Source of the DNA: Brucella thiophenivorans
GTDB taxonomy: Bacteria > Pseudomonadota > Alphaproteobacteria > Rhizobiales > Rhizobiaceae
DNA length: 64,000 nucleotides
Reading direction: 5' to 3'
Assembly (NCBI RefSeq): GCF_002252445.1
Contig: NZ_NNRJ01000015.1
Coordinates: 558,001 to 622,000 of the forward strand
In this document: one piece after another, positions 47,077 through 56,710 of the stretch
Layout: the number at the start of each line of letters is the position of its first letter
How positions within the stretch are numbered: the stretch's first letter is position 1
Program-made: the position numbers and the translations under genes
Notes under the pieces: model-generated
The model's input: only the letters and a program-made list of their open reading frames with translations
The model's database searches: none
What the model was told of the DNA's origin: nothing

Positions 47077-48090
47077 ATGCAGCAGTCAAAGCCCGGTATG
47101 GGGCCGAATTCAGATGTTCAGTCGCGCGATGCACGCGGTCGCGTGAAAGATGCACCGTCCGGCCATTGGGTCTATCGGGTGCTTCCGCCATCTCTGTGGC
47201 CATATGCGCAGCTTGCACGCTGGGATCGTCCGATTGGCTGGCAGCTTTTGCTGTGGCCTTGCTTCTGGTCGGCGGCTCTTGTGGCGGGTGCAGGTGCGCA
47301 GCCGGGCAATGATGCATGGTCGGTCGTGCCTTCTATTTGGCATCTTGTTTTGTTTTTCGTTGGTTCGGTTGCAATGCGTGGCGCGGGTTGCACTTATAAT
47401 GATCTCGCGGATCAGGACATCGACGATAAAGTGGACCGCACGCGTTCACGCCCGCTGCCATCCGGTCAGGTGACGCGCAAACAGGCGAAAATATTCATTG
47501 TTTTGCAGGCTCTGGTCGGGCTGGCCGTTGTGCTGCAATTTAACTGGTTCACGATTGGCCTTGGCGTTGGATCTCTCGTGATCGTTACGGCCTATCCTTT
47601 CATGAAGCGCATTACGAACTTGCCGCAGCTGGTGCTTGGCCTTGCCTTCTCATGGGGTGCGCTGATGGGCTGGGCGGCTGTCGAAGGCTCGCTCTCACTC
47701 TCGCCGGTATTGCTTTATATCGGCGCGATCCTCTGGACGATTGGCTATGACACAATCTATGCCCATCAGGACAAGGAAGACGACGCGCTGGTTGGTGTTG
47801 GATCGACAGCGCGGCTGTTTGGTAAGCATACCAAGACGGCACTGCTGGTGCTTTATGGTGGTGCGATTGGCTTTTTTGCAGCGGCTTTTGCTGTGGCGCA
47901 GGTGCCAATGCCAGCGCTTGCGGGGTTACTCGCAGCTGGTGTTCATCTTTATCGGCAGATCATCGTGCTCGACATCGATAATCCTGATCAGTGCCTGCGT
48001 CTGTTCAAGTCGAACAATACAGTCGGATGGCTGATTTTCTTAGGCCTCGTGCTGGGCAGCCTTTGGGTGGCCTTAAAGCCGATGGTTTGA
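47077..48090 (+). CDS. ubiA: 4-hydroxybenzoate polyprenyltransferase
   Basis: The 337-residue protein has eight or nine membrane helices. The two aspartate-rich motifs are NDLADQDIDDKVDRTRSRPL and DTIYAHQDKEDD. It joins 4-hydroxybenzoate to the polyprenyl tail in ubiquinone synthesis, using the product of the synthase at 29.3 kb. The N-terminal 35 residues are hydrophilic and longer than in Escherichia coli. Confidence 0.95.
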   Translation: MQQSKPGMGPNSDVQSRDARGRVKDAPSGHWVYRVLPPSLWPYAQLARWDRPIGWQLLLWPCFWSAALVAGAGAQPGNDAWSVVPSIWHLVLFFVGSVAMRGAGCTYNDLADQDIDDKVDRTRSRPLPSGQVTRKQAKIFIVLQALVGLAVVLQFNWFTIGLGVGSLVIVTAYPFMKRITNLPQLVLGLAFSWGALMGWAAVEGSLSLSPVLLYIGAILWTIGYDTIYAHQDKEDDALVGVGSTARLFGKHTKTALLVLYGGAIGFFAAAFAVAQVPMPALAGLLAAGVHLYRQIIVLDIDNPDQCLRLFKSNNTVGWLIFLGLVLGSLWVALKPMV

Positions 48091-48093
48091 AAT

Positions 48094-48126
48094 TAAAAAG
48101 GCCACTGATTTCAGCGGCCTTTTCAT
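48094..48126. terminator. Bidirectional terminator between ubiA and pdxH
   Basis: AAAAGGCCACTGA-TT-TCAGCGGCCTTTT stem with A run on one side and T run on the other, serving the two convergent genes. Confidence 0.9.
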
Positions 48127-48127
48127 T

Positions 48128-48739
48128 TTATGGATAGAGACGATCTTTATGCCAGTCGCCTTCTGGTGTGTCGCGCGTAAACAACACGCGGTCATGAAGG
48201 CGGAAGGGGCGATCATGCCAGAACTCGATGGAGACTGGTCGAATACGGAAGCCAGACCAATGCGCAGGGCGCGGGATTTCACCAATCGCATAACGAGCCG
48301 TATATTCTGCAACAGCCTTTTCGAGCGCGAAGCGACTTTCAAGCGGGCGCGACTGTTTCGACGCCCATGCCCCGATGCGACTGCCGCGCGGACGTGATGC
48401 ATAATAATCATCGGCTTCTGCATCGCTGACTTTCTCTACAGGACCGCGTACCCGCACCTGACGGCGCAGCGATTTCCAGTGAAAACACATCGCAGCTTTT
48501 TCCGCAGACAGGATTTCCTGCCCCTTGGCGCTTTCATAATTCGTGTAGAAGACAAAGCCATGCTCATCGAAATCCTTGAGCAAAACCATGCGTACGTTGG
48601 GCAATCCGTCCGGGTCCACGGTTGCAAGTGCAACAGCATTGGGATCGTTCAGTTCGCTTTTGGTGGCGTCATTCAGCCATTCTGCAAAAAGTCGGAACGG
48701 TTCGGAGCTTTGGGTGAAGTCGTCGCTATTGTCTGTCAT
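48128..48739 (-). CDS. pdxH: Pyridoxamine 5'-phosphate oxidase
   Basis: The 203-residue FMN enzyme completes pyridoxal phosphate synthesis. It shows [25 protein letters not shown] cut to its conserved parts, [21 protein letters not shown], and the C-terminal PxxWxGFRIRPxxIEFW motif ([17 protein letters not shown]) with RLHDR. Length is usual. Confidence 0.96.
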   Translation of the reverse strand: MTDNSDDFTQSSEPFRLFAEWLNDATKSELNDPNAVALATVDPDGLPNVRMVLLKDFDEHGFVFYTNYESAKGQEILSAEKAAMCFHWKSLRRQVRVRGPVEKVSDAEADDYYASRPRGSRIGAWASKQSRPLESRFALEKAVAEYTARYAIGEIPRPAHWSGFRIRPVSIEFWHDRPFRLHDRVLFTRDTPEGDWHKDRLYP

Positions 48740-49039
48740 GTCCGGTCATTTCAAGTGTTTTTAAGATCTCGGAAGCGAACTTCTTCCATATCCTGCGATT
48801 TGTCCATCGCTTTGAACAGTTAGAGCATATCCAGCAAAAGTGCATAGCGGTTTTGCGTAGGATAAAGCGACAAAACAAATATTTAGAGCATTTCCTATGC
48901 TTCAATCAAAATAAGAAACTCTCTAAGATTTTGGACGTTGTCCTTTGTTATCGATTTGTTTACCTTGAGCGCAAACTGCTTGTTAACTCCATATCCCCCA
49001 TATTCGTTACATCTTTAGGATGTATTTAAGGGAAGACCG
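48740..49039. other. Divergent intergenic gap with a RIME-like palindrome
   Basis: No gene is seen here. A RIME-like palindrome lies at 48821-48875 (CCAGCAAAAGTGCATAGCGG then TTTTGCG). The rest is AT-rich and should hold promoters for the divergent pdxH and lipoprotein genes. Confidence 0.6.
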
Positions 49040-49510
49040 TTGGCCGCTCGATCCGCTCGCCGCGAAATACATGACGACTCTGCTTTTCTTCGCACGGGAA
49101 TAATTCGCCATGCGTCTCTCGTTATGTTTGTTTTTTCACTGGCAGGCTGTGCAATGGGCGGCTTCAGCATCGAAAAAGCAGTTCCAGATTCGTCCACGAT
49201 CACAGGCTCAATAAAAACGCCGCAAAAAGCCGAGACGGATACGGGTAAGCTCTCCGACCAGTCGACGATCAAGGGTATCGTTTCAGCTCTCAATTTTACG
49301 CAATGGGGCAAGAAGCCTGTGCCATGGGCAAACCCCGATACTGGCAGTCAGGGCACAATTACCACGGTTGCCGAAACCAAGGCGAACGACACACTGTGCC
49401 GCCAGTTTGAAACCTCTCGCGAGGCTTTTGACGGCGTTTCTATCTATCGCGGCGAAACCTGTATGGAGCGCGGCGGTCAGTGGACCCTGACATCTTTTGC
49501 GCCGCTTTGA
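49040..49510 (+). CDS. RT0821/Lpp0805-type surface lipoprotein
   Basis: The 156-residue protein has a late lipoprotein signal (VMFVFSLAGCAMG, lipid-modified Cys near residue 37) and a short mature domain (GSQGTITTVAETKANDTLCRQFETSR, ending RGGQWTLTSF) of the RT0821/Lpp0805 family. The start is a TTG at 49040 with GGGAAG upstream. The role is unknown; members are often outer-membrane proteins. Confidence 0.8.
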   Translation: MAARSARREIHDDSAFLRTGIIRHASLVMFVFSLAGCAMGGFSIEKAVPDSSTITGSIKTPQKAETDTGKLSDQSTIKGIVSALNFTQWGKKPVPWANPDTGSQGTITTVAETKANDTLCRQFETSREAFDGVSIYRGETCMERGGQWTLTSFAPL

Positions 49511-49540
49511 GAGTCCACTTCGATCTGAACTTTTTTGAAC

Positions 49541-49590
49541 GCGCATCTTTGTCCGAAAGCCGTTTCACACTTTTCGGGATGCGCTTTAAG
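49541..49590. repeat. RIME-like palindrome, inverted copy
   Basis: GCGCATC at 49541-49547 and GATGCGC at 49578-49584 flank GTCCGAAAGCCGTTTCACACTTTTCGG. The core GTTTCACACTTTTC is the reverse complement of the core in copies at 35.7 and 61.1 kb. Confidence 0.7.
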
Positions 49591-49704
49591 CTTTTTTAAA
49601 ATCGGCCCCTGGTAACTCTGGAAGTTTTTAAGCTTCGTGCGCATATTAAGGGCAACGAATCTAACGGCTGATAATTCAGTCATTTTCCTGAATGAGGATT
49701 TTAT

Positions 49705-50616
49705 ATGCGCGATCCCTATAGCGTGTTGGGCGTCGCCAAAACGGCGAAGTCCGAAGAGATAAAGTCGGCTTTTCGTAAGCTGGCCAAGAAATATCACCCT
49801 GATCAGAACCAGAATGATCCAAAGGCACAGGAGCGCTTTTCTGAAATTAATCAGGCCTATGAAATCGTCGGTGATAAAGATAAACGCGGTCAGTTTGACC
49901 GTGGCGAGATCGACGCGGAAGGCAAGCAAGCCTTTCAGGGTTTTGCCGGGCAGGGTGGCCATTCCGGGTTTGGTGGCCAAGGCGGAGGCGATCCGTTTGC
50001 AGGCTTTCGTCAGCGTGGCGGTGCTCAACAAGGTAGCTTCGGCGGTGCCGAGGACATTCTCAACGATATATTCGGTGGTGCTTTTGGTCGCGGCGGTGCG
50101 CGTCAGCGCGGTCCCATAAAAGGCGACGATTTGTCTGCGTCGATCAGTATCACGCTTGAACAAGCTGCCGGTGCTGACAAGGTCGAGGCAGTTTTTCCAA
50201 ACGGCAAGCACCTGAAAATCAAGCTGCCGCAGTTCGTCGAAGATGGTCAGACCATCCGGCTCAAAGGTCAGGGTGAGCATGTTGTCGGCGGTACGCCTGG
50301 CGACGCGCTTGTGACGATCCATTTCAAGCAGAGCCAGCGTTTTAAGCTTGAGGGGCGCGATGTGCATGTCGATCTGCCAGTCGAACTTGCTGACGCGGTG
50401 CTGGGTGGAAAGGCGGAGGTCGAGACGCTGAGTGGCCGTATCGCAGTTAAGATCCCGGCCTGGTCAAGTTCCGACAAGGTATTGCGTTTGAAGGGAAAAG
50501 GGCTGCCTCTAAAAGCAGGCGGTCACGGCGATCTCTATGTTCATGTTCGTATCATGCTGCCTGAAGGTGGCGATAAAGAGCTGGAAGAGTTTTTGCGCAA
50601 GCGCAAAGCCGACTAA
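49705..50616 (+). CDS. CbpA-type DnaJ co-chaperone
   Basis: The 303-residue protein starts with a J domain ([20 protein letters not shown] and the HPD motif in [10 protein letters not shown]). A Gly/Phe/Gln-rich linker follows, then the DnaJ C-terminal substrate-binding domain. The Cys-rich zinc finger of DnaJ is absent, as in CbpA. It should stimulate DnaK ATPase. It lies before fabI on the same strand. Confidence 0.92.
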   Translation: MRDPYSVLGVAKTAKSEEIKSAFRKLAKKYHPDQNQNDPKAQERFSEINQAYEIVGDKDKRGQFDRGEIDAEGKQAFQGFAGQGGHSGFGGQGGGDPFAGFRQRGGAQQGSFGGAEDILNDIFGGAFGRGGARQRGPIKGDDLSASISITLEQAAGADKVEAVFPNGKHLKIKLPQFVEDGQTIRLKGQGEHVVGGTPGDALVTIHFKQSQRFKLEGRDVHVDLPVELADAVLGGKAEVETLSGRIAVKIPAWSSSDKVLRLKGKGLPLKAGGHGDLYVHVRIMLPEGGDKELEEFLRKRKAD

Positions 50617-50637
50617 GATCAAACAGGGCTATGAACC

Positions 50638-50668
50638 GTATCAGAGCATCTTCAACATGCTCTGATAC
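50638..50668. repeat. Perfect 12-bp inverted repeat between cbpA-like gene and fabI
   Basis: GTATCAGAGCAT-CTTCAAC-ATGCTCTGATAC. There is no T run after it, so it is not a typical terminator. It resembles RIME-type intergenic palindromes but lacks their core. Confidence 0.7.
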
Positions 50669-50770
50669 GATAAAGTCACAATACCCGGCTTTTTATGCGC
50701 AATTGCTTGAAGCCGGTGCAAGGCTGTGCGATAGGGCATCTAGTTGATTATATTTCGATGAGGACCCTTA

Positions 50771-51589
50771 ATGACCGCAAAGTCTGGTTTGTTGCAGGGC
50801 AAGCGCGGATTGATTCTGGGCGTAGCCAATAACCGTTCCATCGCCTGGGGTATTGCCAAGGCAGCCCGTGAAGCGGGTGCGGAACTTGCATTCACCTATC
50901 AGGGTGATGCGCTGAAAAAGCGCGTTGAGCCATTGGCTGAAGAACTGGATGCTTTTGTTGCCGGACATTGCGATGTTGCTGACGGTGCAAGCATTGATGC
51001 TGTTTTTGAAGCGCTGGAAAAGAGGTGGGGCAAGCTCGACTTCGTCGTTCACGCTATTGGTTTCTCCGATAAGGATGAACTGACGGGCCGTTACGTCGAT
51101 ACGTCAGAAGCCAATTTCCAGAACACCATGCTTATCTCGGTTTATTCGCTGACAGCGATTTCGCGTCGTGCGGAAAAGCTGATGAATGATGGTGGTTCGA
51201 TTCTCACGCTGACCTATTACGGCGCTGAAAAAGTTATGCCGAACTACAACGTCATGGGCGTTGCCAAGGCAGCTCTTGAAGCAAGTGTGAAGTATCTGGC
51301 TGTTGATCTTGGACCGCAGAACATTCGTGTCAACGCGATTTCTGCAGGCCCGATCAAAACGCTGGCAGCATCGGGCATTGGCGACTTCCGCTATATTCTC
51401 AAGTGGAACGAATATAACGCACCGCTGCGCCGCACTGTAACGATTGATGAAGTGGGCGACGTTGGCCTTTACTTCCTCTCCGACCTCTCGCGTTCTGTCA
51501 CAGGTGAAGTTCACCACGCAGACAGCGGCTATCATGTCATCGGCATGAAGGCGGTTGACGCGCCGGACATCTCCGTCGTCAAAGACTGA
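50771..51589 (+). CDS. fabI: Enoyl-[acyl-carrier-protein] reductase FabI
   Basis: The 272-residue enzyme reduces enoyl-ACP in fatty acid synthesis. It shows the FabI glycine motif GVANNRSIAWGIA and the catalytic Tyr-x6-Lys (YNVMGVAK). It is of the triclosan-sensitive type by family. It ends before a terminator. Confidence 0.96.
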   Translation: MTAKSGLLQGKRGLILGVANNRSIAWGIAKAAREAGAELAFTYQGDALKKRVEPLAEELDAFVAGHCDVADGASIDAVFEALEKRWGKLDFVVHAIGFSDKDELTGRYVDTSEANFQNTMLISVYSLTAISRRAEKLMNDGGSILTLTYYGAEKVMPNYNVMGVAKAALEASVKYLAVDLGPQNIRVNAISAGPIKTLAASGIGDFRYILKWNEYNAPLRRTVTIDEVGDVGLYFLSDLSRSVTGEVHHADSGYHVIGMKAVDAPDISVVKD

Positions 51590-51602
51590 GCTGAAAATTT
51601 CC

Positions 51603-51643
51603 AAATCCCGAAAAGTTGACCGACTTTTCGGGATTTTTCTTTG
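51603..51643 (+). terminator. Rho-independent terminator of fabI
   Basis: AATCCCGAAAAGT-TGACCG-ACTTTTCGGGATT stem followed by TTTCTTTG, about 15 bp after the fabI stop. Confidence 0.9.
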
Positions 51644-51702
51644 TCCCTTCACCATGGAAGGGGCTATCAAACATTAAACTGATGGCAGACAGAGGTGTAA
51701 TT

Positions 51703-52293
51703 TTGGCCCGCGAGATCATCTATTTTTCGCGTCATGGTGAGACGGACTGGAATGTTGCGCAGCGCATTCAGGGGCAACTTGATATTGATATCAATGCTCA
51801 TGGTCGCACGCAGGCAGACCGGAATGGCGATATGCTGAAATCTCTCATCGGCGATGGCGCCGGTTACGATTTTGTTGCAAGCCCGCTGCGCCGTACGCGT
51901 GAAACCATGGAACGCATTCGCCTGCGCATGGGCCTCGACCCTTATGATTTCCGCACCGATCCGCAATTGATGGAAGTGAATTTCGGCGACTGGCAGGGCT
52001 TCATGATGGAAGACATCGCCAAAGAGCGCGAAGATCTTCTGGAAGCACGTGCCGAGGATAAATGGAATTTCATACCGCCGGGCGAGACTGCTGAAAGCTA
52101 TATGCGGTTGTCGCAGCGTATAGGCCGCTGGGTCGAAGCAGTTGAATGGCCAACTGTTTGCGTGACGCATGGCGGCTGCATTCGCACGCTGTTCTATCTT
52201 TACGGCGATATGGACGGCCATGCTGCCGCTAATCTCTCGATACCGCAGGATAAGATTCTTAAATTCGAGAACAACAGGCTTGAGTGGGTCTGA
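51703..52293 (+). CDS. Histidine phosphatase (phosphoglycerate mutase-like)
   Basis: The protein of about 196 residues shows the catalytic motif FSRHGETDWN, the second Arg/Glu region (SPLRRTRETMERI, MEVNFGDWQG) and the final His in CVTHGGCIR. The substrate is unknown. The start is unclear: TTG 51703 with GAGGTG is preferred, ATG 51682 is an alternative, and the upstream frame runs through the fabI terminator. Confidence 0.87.
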   Translation: MAREIIYFSRHGETDWNVAQRIQGQLDIDINAHGRTQADRNGDMLKSLIGDGAGYDFVASPLRRTRETMERIRLRMGLDPYDFRTDPQLMEVNFGDWQGFMMEDIAKEREDLLEARAEDKWNFIPPGETAESYMRLSQRIGRWVEAVEWPTVCVTHGGCIRTLFYLYGDMDGHAAANLSIPQDKILKFENNRLEWV

Positions 52294-52311
52294 GTGAACT
52301 CAGACCTCGTT

Positions 52312-53682
52312 TCAGGCAAGTCCCGTCTGTGATTCTTCTGGTCTGTCTTTCGGTTTGATGCCAGCTTGCGCCAATGTTCGGTCGAGAAGCTGTTCATAGA
52401 TCGGCTTGCCACCAATCCATTGTGCAACAAGATTGGCGGTGAGGCAGGTGGCAATCAGCGGCATCGCCATGCCATAGGCGCCCGTGAGTTCGAGCGTTAG
52501 AACCACGCCGACAATTGGTGCTCGAACCGATGCCGTAAACAGCCCGCCCATAGCCGCAATCGCAAAAGCCAGCGGCATGATGCCGGCATCAGGCAGAAGA
52601 ACGCTGATGATGCCCGCAAATGCCAGCCCGACACAGGTCGCTAATGTGAGCATTGGTGCAAAAATACCGCCCGGAACACCAGTGGAATAACTGCCGACCA
52701 TCGTGAAATAGCGCGCAAACGCCAGCAGAAGCAGCAATGCCAAGCCGGTCTTCTGGTGTGCAAGCTCCATGATAATATGCTCGCCGCCGGTAACCGAATA
52801 AGGCAGTACAATGAACAGTGCGCCCACGCATAGCCCGATAATCGCCGGATAAAGATAAGGCACGCGATTGTGCATACGCGTTGCAAAATCCACTGCCCAC
52901 ATGATGCCACCATTCAGCGCCACGCCAACGAAGCCAAGCAGACATCCGAGCACGACAAACGCGGGGAGATGTTGAAGTGCTGCTTTTACATCCGGCATCG
53001 ACATATCGGGTGCAGTTCCGCCGATAATCTGCGTCATAACGGTTGCCAGAAGAGCCGCAGCGATCACGCCCATATAGGTGCGGAATGTGTAAGGAAACTG
53101 CTTGTGCGTTTCCTCAATTATGAACAAAACACCTGCCAACGGCGCGTTAAAGGCGCAAGCAAGACCCGCAGCCGCACCAGCCGCGAGAATCCCACGTCGC
53201 TCGGTTTCGCTGACTTTGAAGAAATCCGTAATAGCGGCACCAAGCGATGCGCCAATATGGATGGTCGGGCCTTCACGACCCAGAACGAGGCCGGATGAGA
53301 TTGATGTGATGCCCATGAGAAACTTCACTGGCAAAACGCGCCGCCAACGGACTTGACGCAAGCCTTCCATTGCGCCTTCAATTTCTTGAACGCCACTGCC
53401 GCCGGATTCGGGTGCAAAACGACGAACAATGAAAGCCGCAAGCACTGTGCAGCACATTGTAAACAGTGCTGCCGCAACGATAAGCGATGTTCCGGTGATG
53501 TATTGGCCTAGCTTTTGCGGCCATGTCATCAATGTATCAATGATCAGATGAAAATAAGACCCGACAGCTCCGGTCAATATTCCAGTCAGCGCAGCAAAGA
53601 ATACATAGCGTGCCTGCGCGGATTTGTTGCCAGGCCTGTCGAGTGATTTTATCGGATCATCCATCGATGCTTGCCCCAACAT
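52312..53682 (-). CDS. ClC-family chloride/proton antiporter
   Basis: The 456-residue membrane protein shows the ClC motifs ESGGSGVQEIEG, LGREGPTIHIG (with the gating Glu) and GVPGGIFAPML. The intracellular proton-transfer Glu is also kept in APLAGVLFIIEET, so it is more likely an exchanger than a channel. It converges on the phosphatase gene, with 18 bp between them. The start may be ATG 53664 rather than 53682. Confidence 0.9.
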   Translation of the reverse strand: MLGQASMDDPIKSLDRPGNKSAQARYVFFAALTGILTGAVGSYFHLIIDTLMTWPQKLGQYITGTSLIVAAALFTMCCTVLAAFIVRRFAPESGGSGVQEIEGAMEGLRQVRWRRVLPVKFLMGITSISSGLVLGREGPTIHIGASLGAAITDFFKVSETERRGILAAGAAAGLACAFNAPLAGVLFIIEETHKQFPYTFRTYMGVIAAALLATVMTQIIGGTAPDMSMPDVKAALQHLPAFVVLGCLLGFVGVALNGGIMWAVDFATRMHNRVPYLYPAIIGLCVGALFIVLPYSVTGGEHIIMELAHQKTGLALLLLLAFARYFTMVGSYSTGVPGGIFAPMLTLATCVGLAFAGIISVLLPDAGIMPLAFAIAAMGGLFTASVRAPIVGVVLTLELTGAYGMAMPLIATCLTANLVAQWIGGKPIYEQLLDRTLAQAGIKPKDRPEESQTGLA

Positions 53683-53782
53683 TCAATACTCGGCCTGACC
53701 GGATTATTGGAGGCCCCATCTCTCTGACACAAACAGACTCGCCTCCAAAAGTCTAGCAACGACGTGGTTTACGGTGGGCTGG

Positions 53783-53798
53783 TTTGCCATTTGGCAAA
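53783..53798. promoter_or_regulatory. Candidate operator of the Xre/RES module
   Basis: TTTGCCA-TT-TGGCAAA is a perfect 16-bp palindrome, 35 bp before the antitoxin start. Autoregulation by the antitoxin is usual in toxin-antitoxin systems; the palindrome is the likely site. Confidence 0.6.
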
Positions 53799-53833
53799 AT
53801 TATGTTATCCTTCCGCCATAAGAAAGGTGTGAC

Positions 53834-54247
53834 ATGGAACTTCAGCCGATTAGTATCACGCCAGCAGGCACTCTGACGAATGCGATTACCGAGGAAGAAG
53901 CGGGGGCTTTGGCACGCACAACGGTCAATCTGCTGAGGGTCTGGAAGCTCTCTGATGCGGAAGCTTGCACATTGTTAGGCGATATGTCTGCGCGGACATG
54001 GGCACGTTGGAAAGATGGCTCTGTCGGGTGCATCGACCGCGATTTGCGCATGCGCATGGCGCATCTGATGGGTGTTCATAAAGGGCTGCGCTATATGTTC
54101 CGCGATGCCGCGCGCGGCTATGCGTGGATCAGAAAGCCGAATGGCGCGTTCGGCGGTTTGTCGGCGCTCGATCTCATGTTGCGTGGTGAAATTTCAGATC
54201 TTGCTGCACTGCGAGAATGGCTCAACGCGGAGCGCGGTGCATGGTAA
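53834..54247 (+). CDS. MbcA/ParS/Xre-type antitoxin
   Basis: The 137-residue protein has an N-terminal helix-turn-helix-like region (LSDAEACTLLGDMSARTWARWK) and a C-terminal DUF2384 domain (MAHLMGVHKGLRYMF, WIRKPNGAFGGLSALDLML). These are antitoxins of RES toxins. Its stop overlaps the toxin start, the usual operon order. AAAGG lies before the ATG. Confidence 0.9.
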   Translation: MELQPISITPAGTLTNAITEEEAGALARTTVNLLRVWKLSDAEACTLLGDMSARTWARWKDGSVGCIDRDLRMRMAHLMGVHKGLRYMFRDAARGYAWIRKPNGAFGGLSALDLMLRGEISDLAALREWLNAERGAW

Positions 54248-54939
54248 GTGGTCTCGCCGTAAAACGGCATGTGCACTGGCCGCAGACTTTTCGCATCATC
54301 CGCTCCATCCATCCGCCAATCGACCTGTTTGAAGATATTGCTGATCCGCGTGATTGGGAGGCCTTGGCTTCGGTCGAGGAAAAGACAAACCCGCGCATTC
54401 GGTTTGAGATAGGCGATCTTGGCAAGGTGCCTGCCAATCGGCGCGTTGCCGGGCAGGGTGCAACCTATGTCATGGCACCCTTTGTGCATTGCTCGACAAC
54501 TCGTCCGGGACGCTTCAGCGATGGCAGCTACGGTATTTATTATGCCGCTGATCGCGAAGATGTGGCAGTTGCGGAAACCATCCATCACCATGAAAAATTC
54601 ATGCGTGCAACAAGTGAAGAACCCGGCTGGACTTCCGATTTTCGGGTGCTGATTGGTAGTGTTGAACGGGAACTGGACGATGTGAGCGACGTTCCGGGCG
54701 TGCTTGATCCGGTTGACTATGAGGCTTCACATGTTGAGGGAAAAGATTTACGCGCAGCGGGAAGTCACGGGCTTCTCTGGCCAAGTGTGCGGATGCGCTG
54801 TGGCTCTTGTATCGGCATTTTCTGGCCGAATGTTATAACGATTCCCGTTCAGGGTCGGCACTACAGCTATCACTGGAATGGAACCCGCGTCGATTTTGTT
54901 CGCCAATACGACACGGGTCTAGTGCTTGCAGTAAGCTGA
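54241..54939 (+). CDS. RES-domain toxin (NAD+ phosphorylase type)
   Basis: The 232-residue protein has the RES domain, including the eponymous residues: Arg in RIIRSIH, Glu in the AVAETIHHHEKF segment, and Ser later. RES toxins degrade NAD+ and stop growth. It is overlapped with the antitoxin stop by a few bases (ATGGTAA). GGAG lies in front of the ATG at 54241. The domain looks complete, so the toxin is probably active. Confidence 0.88.
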   Translation: MVSGLAVKRHVHWPQTFRIIRSIHPPIDLFEDIADPRDWEALASVEEKTNPRIRFEIGDLGKVPANRRVAGQGATYVMAPFVHCSTTRPGRFSDGSYGIYYAADREDVAVAETIHHHEKFMRATSEEPGWTSDFRVLIGSVERELDDVSDVPGVLDPVDYEASHVEGKDLRAAGSHGLLWPSVRMRCGSCIGIFWPNVITIPVQGRHYSYHWNGTRVDFVRQYDTGLVLAVS

Positions 54940-54941
54940 TC

Positions 54942-55193
54942 TTATGGCGCTTCCTGAATGTCGGTGACGAAGCGCGTATTGTCGGCTTCATCATAAAGAA
55001 TGATGACCTTCATGCCTTTGTTAATGGCGGAATAATCAAACTCGCCCGGCAACTTATAGGTCTTGCCGTCATCGAGCGTAATTGTTTCCTTGTCCTGATT
55101 GATGCCAGTGATCTTGCCTTCGACGTCATCTGCCATTGCAACGGTCGAAAAGAGCGACGCAATGATAAAGAGCAGTCCCACAATATACTGCAT
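54942..55193 (-). CDS. DUF1344 exported protein
   Basis: The protein of about 83 residues has a signal peptide (MQYIVGLLFIIASLFSTVAMA) and the DUF1344 core (GKITGINQDKETITLDDGKTYKLPGEF). ATG 55193 has GGAGG nine bases upstream; an earlier in-frame start at 55253 is less likely. It converges with the RES toxin gene within three bases. Function unknown. Confidence 0.82.
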   Translation of the reverse strand: MQYIVGLLFIIASLFSTVAMADDVEGKITGINQDKETITLDDGKTYKLPGEFDYSAINKGMKVIILYDEADNTRFVTDIQEAP

Positions 55194-55495
55194 GGGTGCC
55201 ATCCTCCATTTGAGTGCCCGACCGTCCACCGACTGATTCGACACGAATTGCATTTTGCGATTGCTCCCTGATTTTTCAGCCAGCTCTAAGCACTTAAACC
55301 GAAGGAAGCAATTTCATTTGTGTGTGCATTTTAGCTGGTGGAATGTGTCAAAAAGAATGCGGCATGTGGATGATCTGATGGAAATTTTGCGATCCTGATG
55401 CGCTATTCCCAGCAATAATTTGACCGTTGCTCAAAAGGCCAATAAAACCGCCCCATATCTTGCCGGAAAAGGCGCTCCGTAATCAGGTTTAGCTC

Positions 55496-56590
55496 ATGTC
55501 TCATAACAGTTTCGGTCATCTGTTTCGCGTAACAACCTGGGGCGAGAGCCATGGCATTGCGCTTGGTTGCGTCGTGGATGGTTGCCCTCCCGGCATCACA
55601 TTTACCGAAGCCGAAATTCAGTCCTATCTTGACAAGCGCAAGCCGGGACAGTCGAAATATACGACGCAGCGTCGCGAGCCGGATCAGGTGCGTGTGATTT
55701 CCGGCGTGCTTCTGGGTGATGATGGTGTGACCATGACCACCACCGGCACGCCGATTTCGATGATGATCGAAAACACCGATCAGCGTTCCAAGGATTATGG
55801 CGATATTGCTAAGCAATATCGTCCCGGCCATGCCGATTATGCCTATGACGTCAAATACGGAATTCGCGATTATCGTGGCGGCGGACGTTCTTCAGCGCGT
55901 GAGACGGCAGCGCGCGTTGCCGCTGGTGCGATTGCGCGCAAGGTCGTGCCGGGGTTGCAAGTGCGCGGCGCACTGGTTTCCATGGGTGTGCATGACATTG
56001 ATCGCTCGCGCTGGGACTGGAACGAAGTCGATAACAATCCCTTTTTCACGCCGGATGCTGGTTCTGTTGAGGTTTTCGCTGATTATCTTGATGGCATTCG
56101 CAAAAATGGCTCGTCCATTGGTGCGATCATCGAAATCGTTGCAGATGGTGTCCCTGCTGGCATTGGTGCGCCAATCTACGGCAAGCTTGATCAGGATATT
56201 GCGAGTTATCTCATGTCGATCAATGCCGTTAAAGGCGTCGAAATTGGCAATGGCTTTGAAGCGGCACGTCTGACCGGCGAAGAAAACGCCGATGAAATGC
56301 GTATTGGCAATGATGGTCAGCCGCTTTTCCTTTCCAACCATGCGGGCGGTGTTCTGGGCGGCATTGCAACCGGCGCGCCGGTTGTTTCGCGTTTTGCCGT
56401 CAAGCCGACATCGTCGATCCTCACACCGCGCAAGTCCATCGACAGCACTGGTAAAGAGGTTGATGTGATGACCAAGGGTCGTCATGATCCTTGCGTGGGC
56501 ATCCGCGCTGTACCGATTGGCGAAGCGATGGTCGCTTGTGCCATTGCCGATCATTATCTGCGCCATCGCGGACAGACAGGACGCGTATAA
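55496..56590 (+). CDS. aroC: Chorismate synthase
   Basis: The 364-residue enzyme makes chorismate from EPSP with reduced FMN. It opens [20 protein letters not shown] and shows the conserved [26 protein letters not shown] and [12 protein letters not shown]. Length is normal. The gap in front (55254-55495) has no gene. Confidence 0.97.
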   Translation: MSHNSFGHLFRVTTWGESHGIALGCVVDGCPPGITFTEAEIQSYLDKRKPGQSKYTTQRREPDQVRVISGVLLGDDGVTMTTTGTPISMMIENTDQRSKDYGDIAKQYRPGHADYAYDVKYGIRDYRGGGRSSARETAARVAAGAIARKVVPGLQVRGALVSMGVHDIDRSRWDWNEVDNNPFFTPDAGSVEVFADYLDGIRKNGSSIGAIIEIVADGVPAGIGAPIYGKLDQDIASYLMSINAVKGVEIGNGFEAARLTGEENADEMRIGNDGQPLFLSNHAGGVLGGIATGAPVVSRFAVKPTSSILTPRKSIDSTGKEVDVMTKGRHDPCVGIRAVPIGEAMVACAIADHYLRHRGQTGRV

Positions 56591-56640
56591 AAGCATTTCC
56601 AGCAAAAGTGTGAAGCGGTTTTGAGTAGGATAATGCGTGT
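56591..56640. repeat. RIME-like palindrome after aroC
   Basis: AAGCATTTCCAGCAAAAGTG then TGAAGCGGTTTTGAGTAGGA forms the RIME-like core with imperfect arms. It lies directly after the aroC stop, before ribB. Confidence 0.6.
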
Positions 56641-56710
56641 AAGTGAGTTCAGTTTCAGGAACTGAGGGCCGGTTTTCGACTGAAGCTGTGGTACAACCAT
56701 TGAGGCTGAA

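Noticed and set aside
56591-56710. FMN riboswitch upstream of ribB
   Set aside because: The conserved RFN-element sequence is not seen; only a RIME-like palindrome and a short leader are present.
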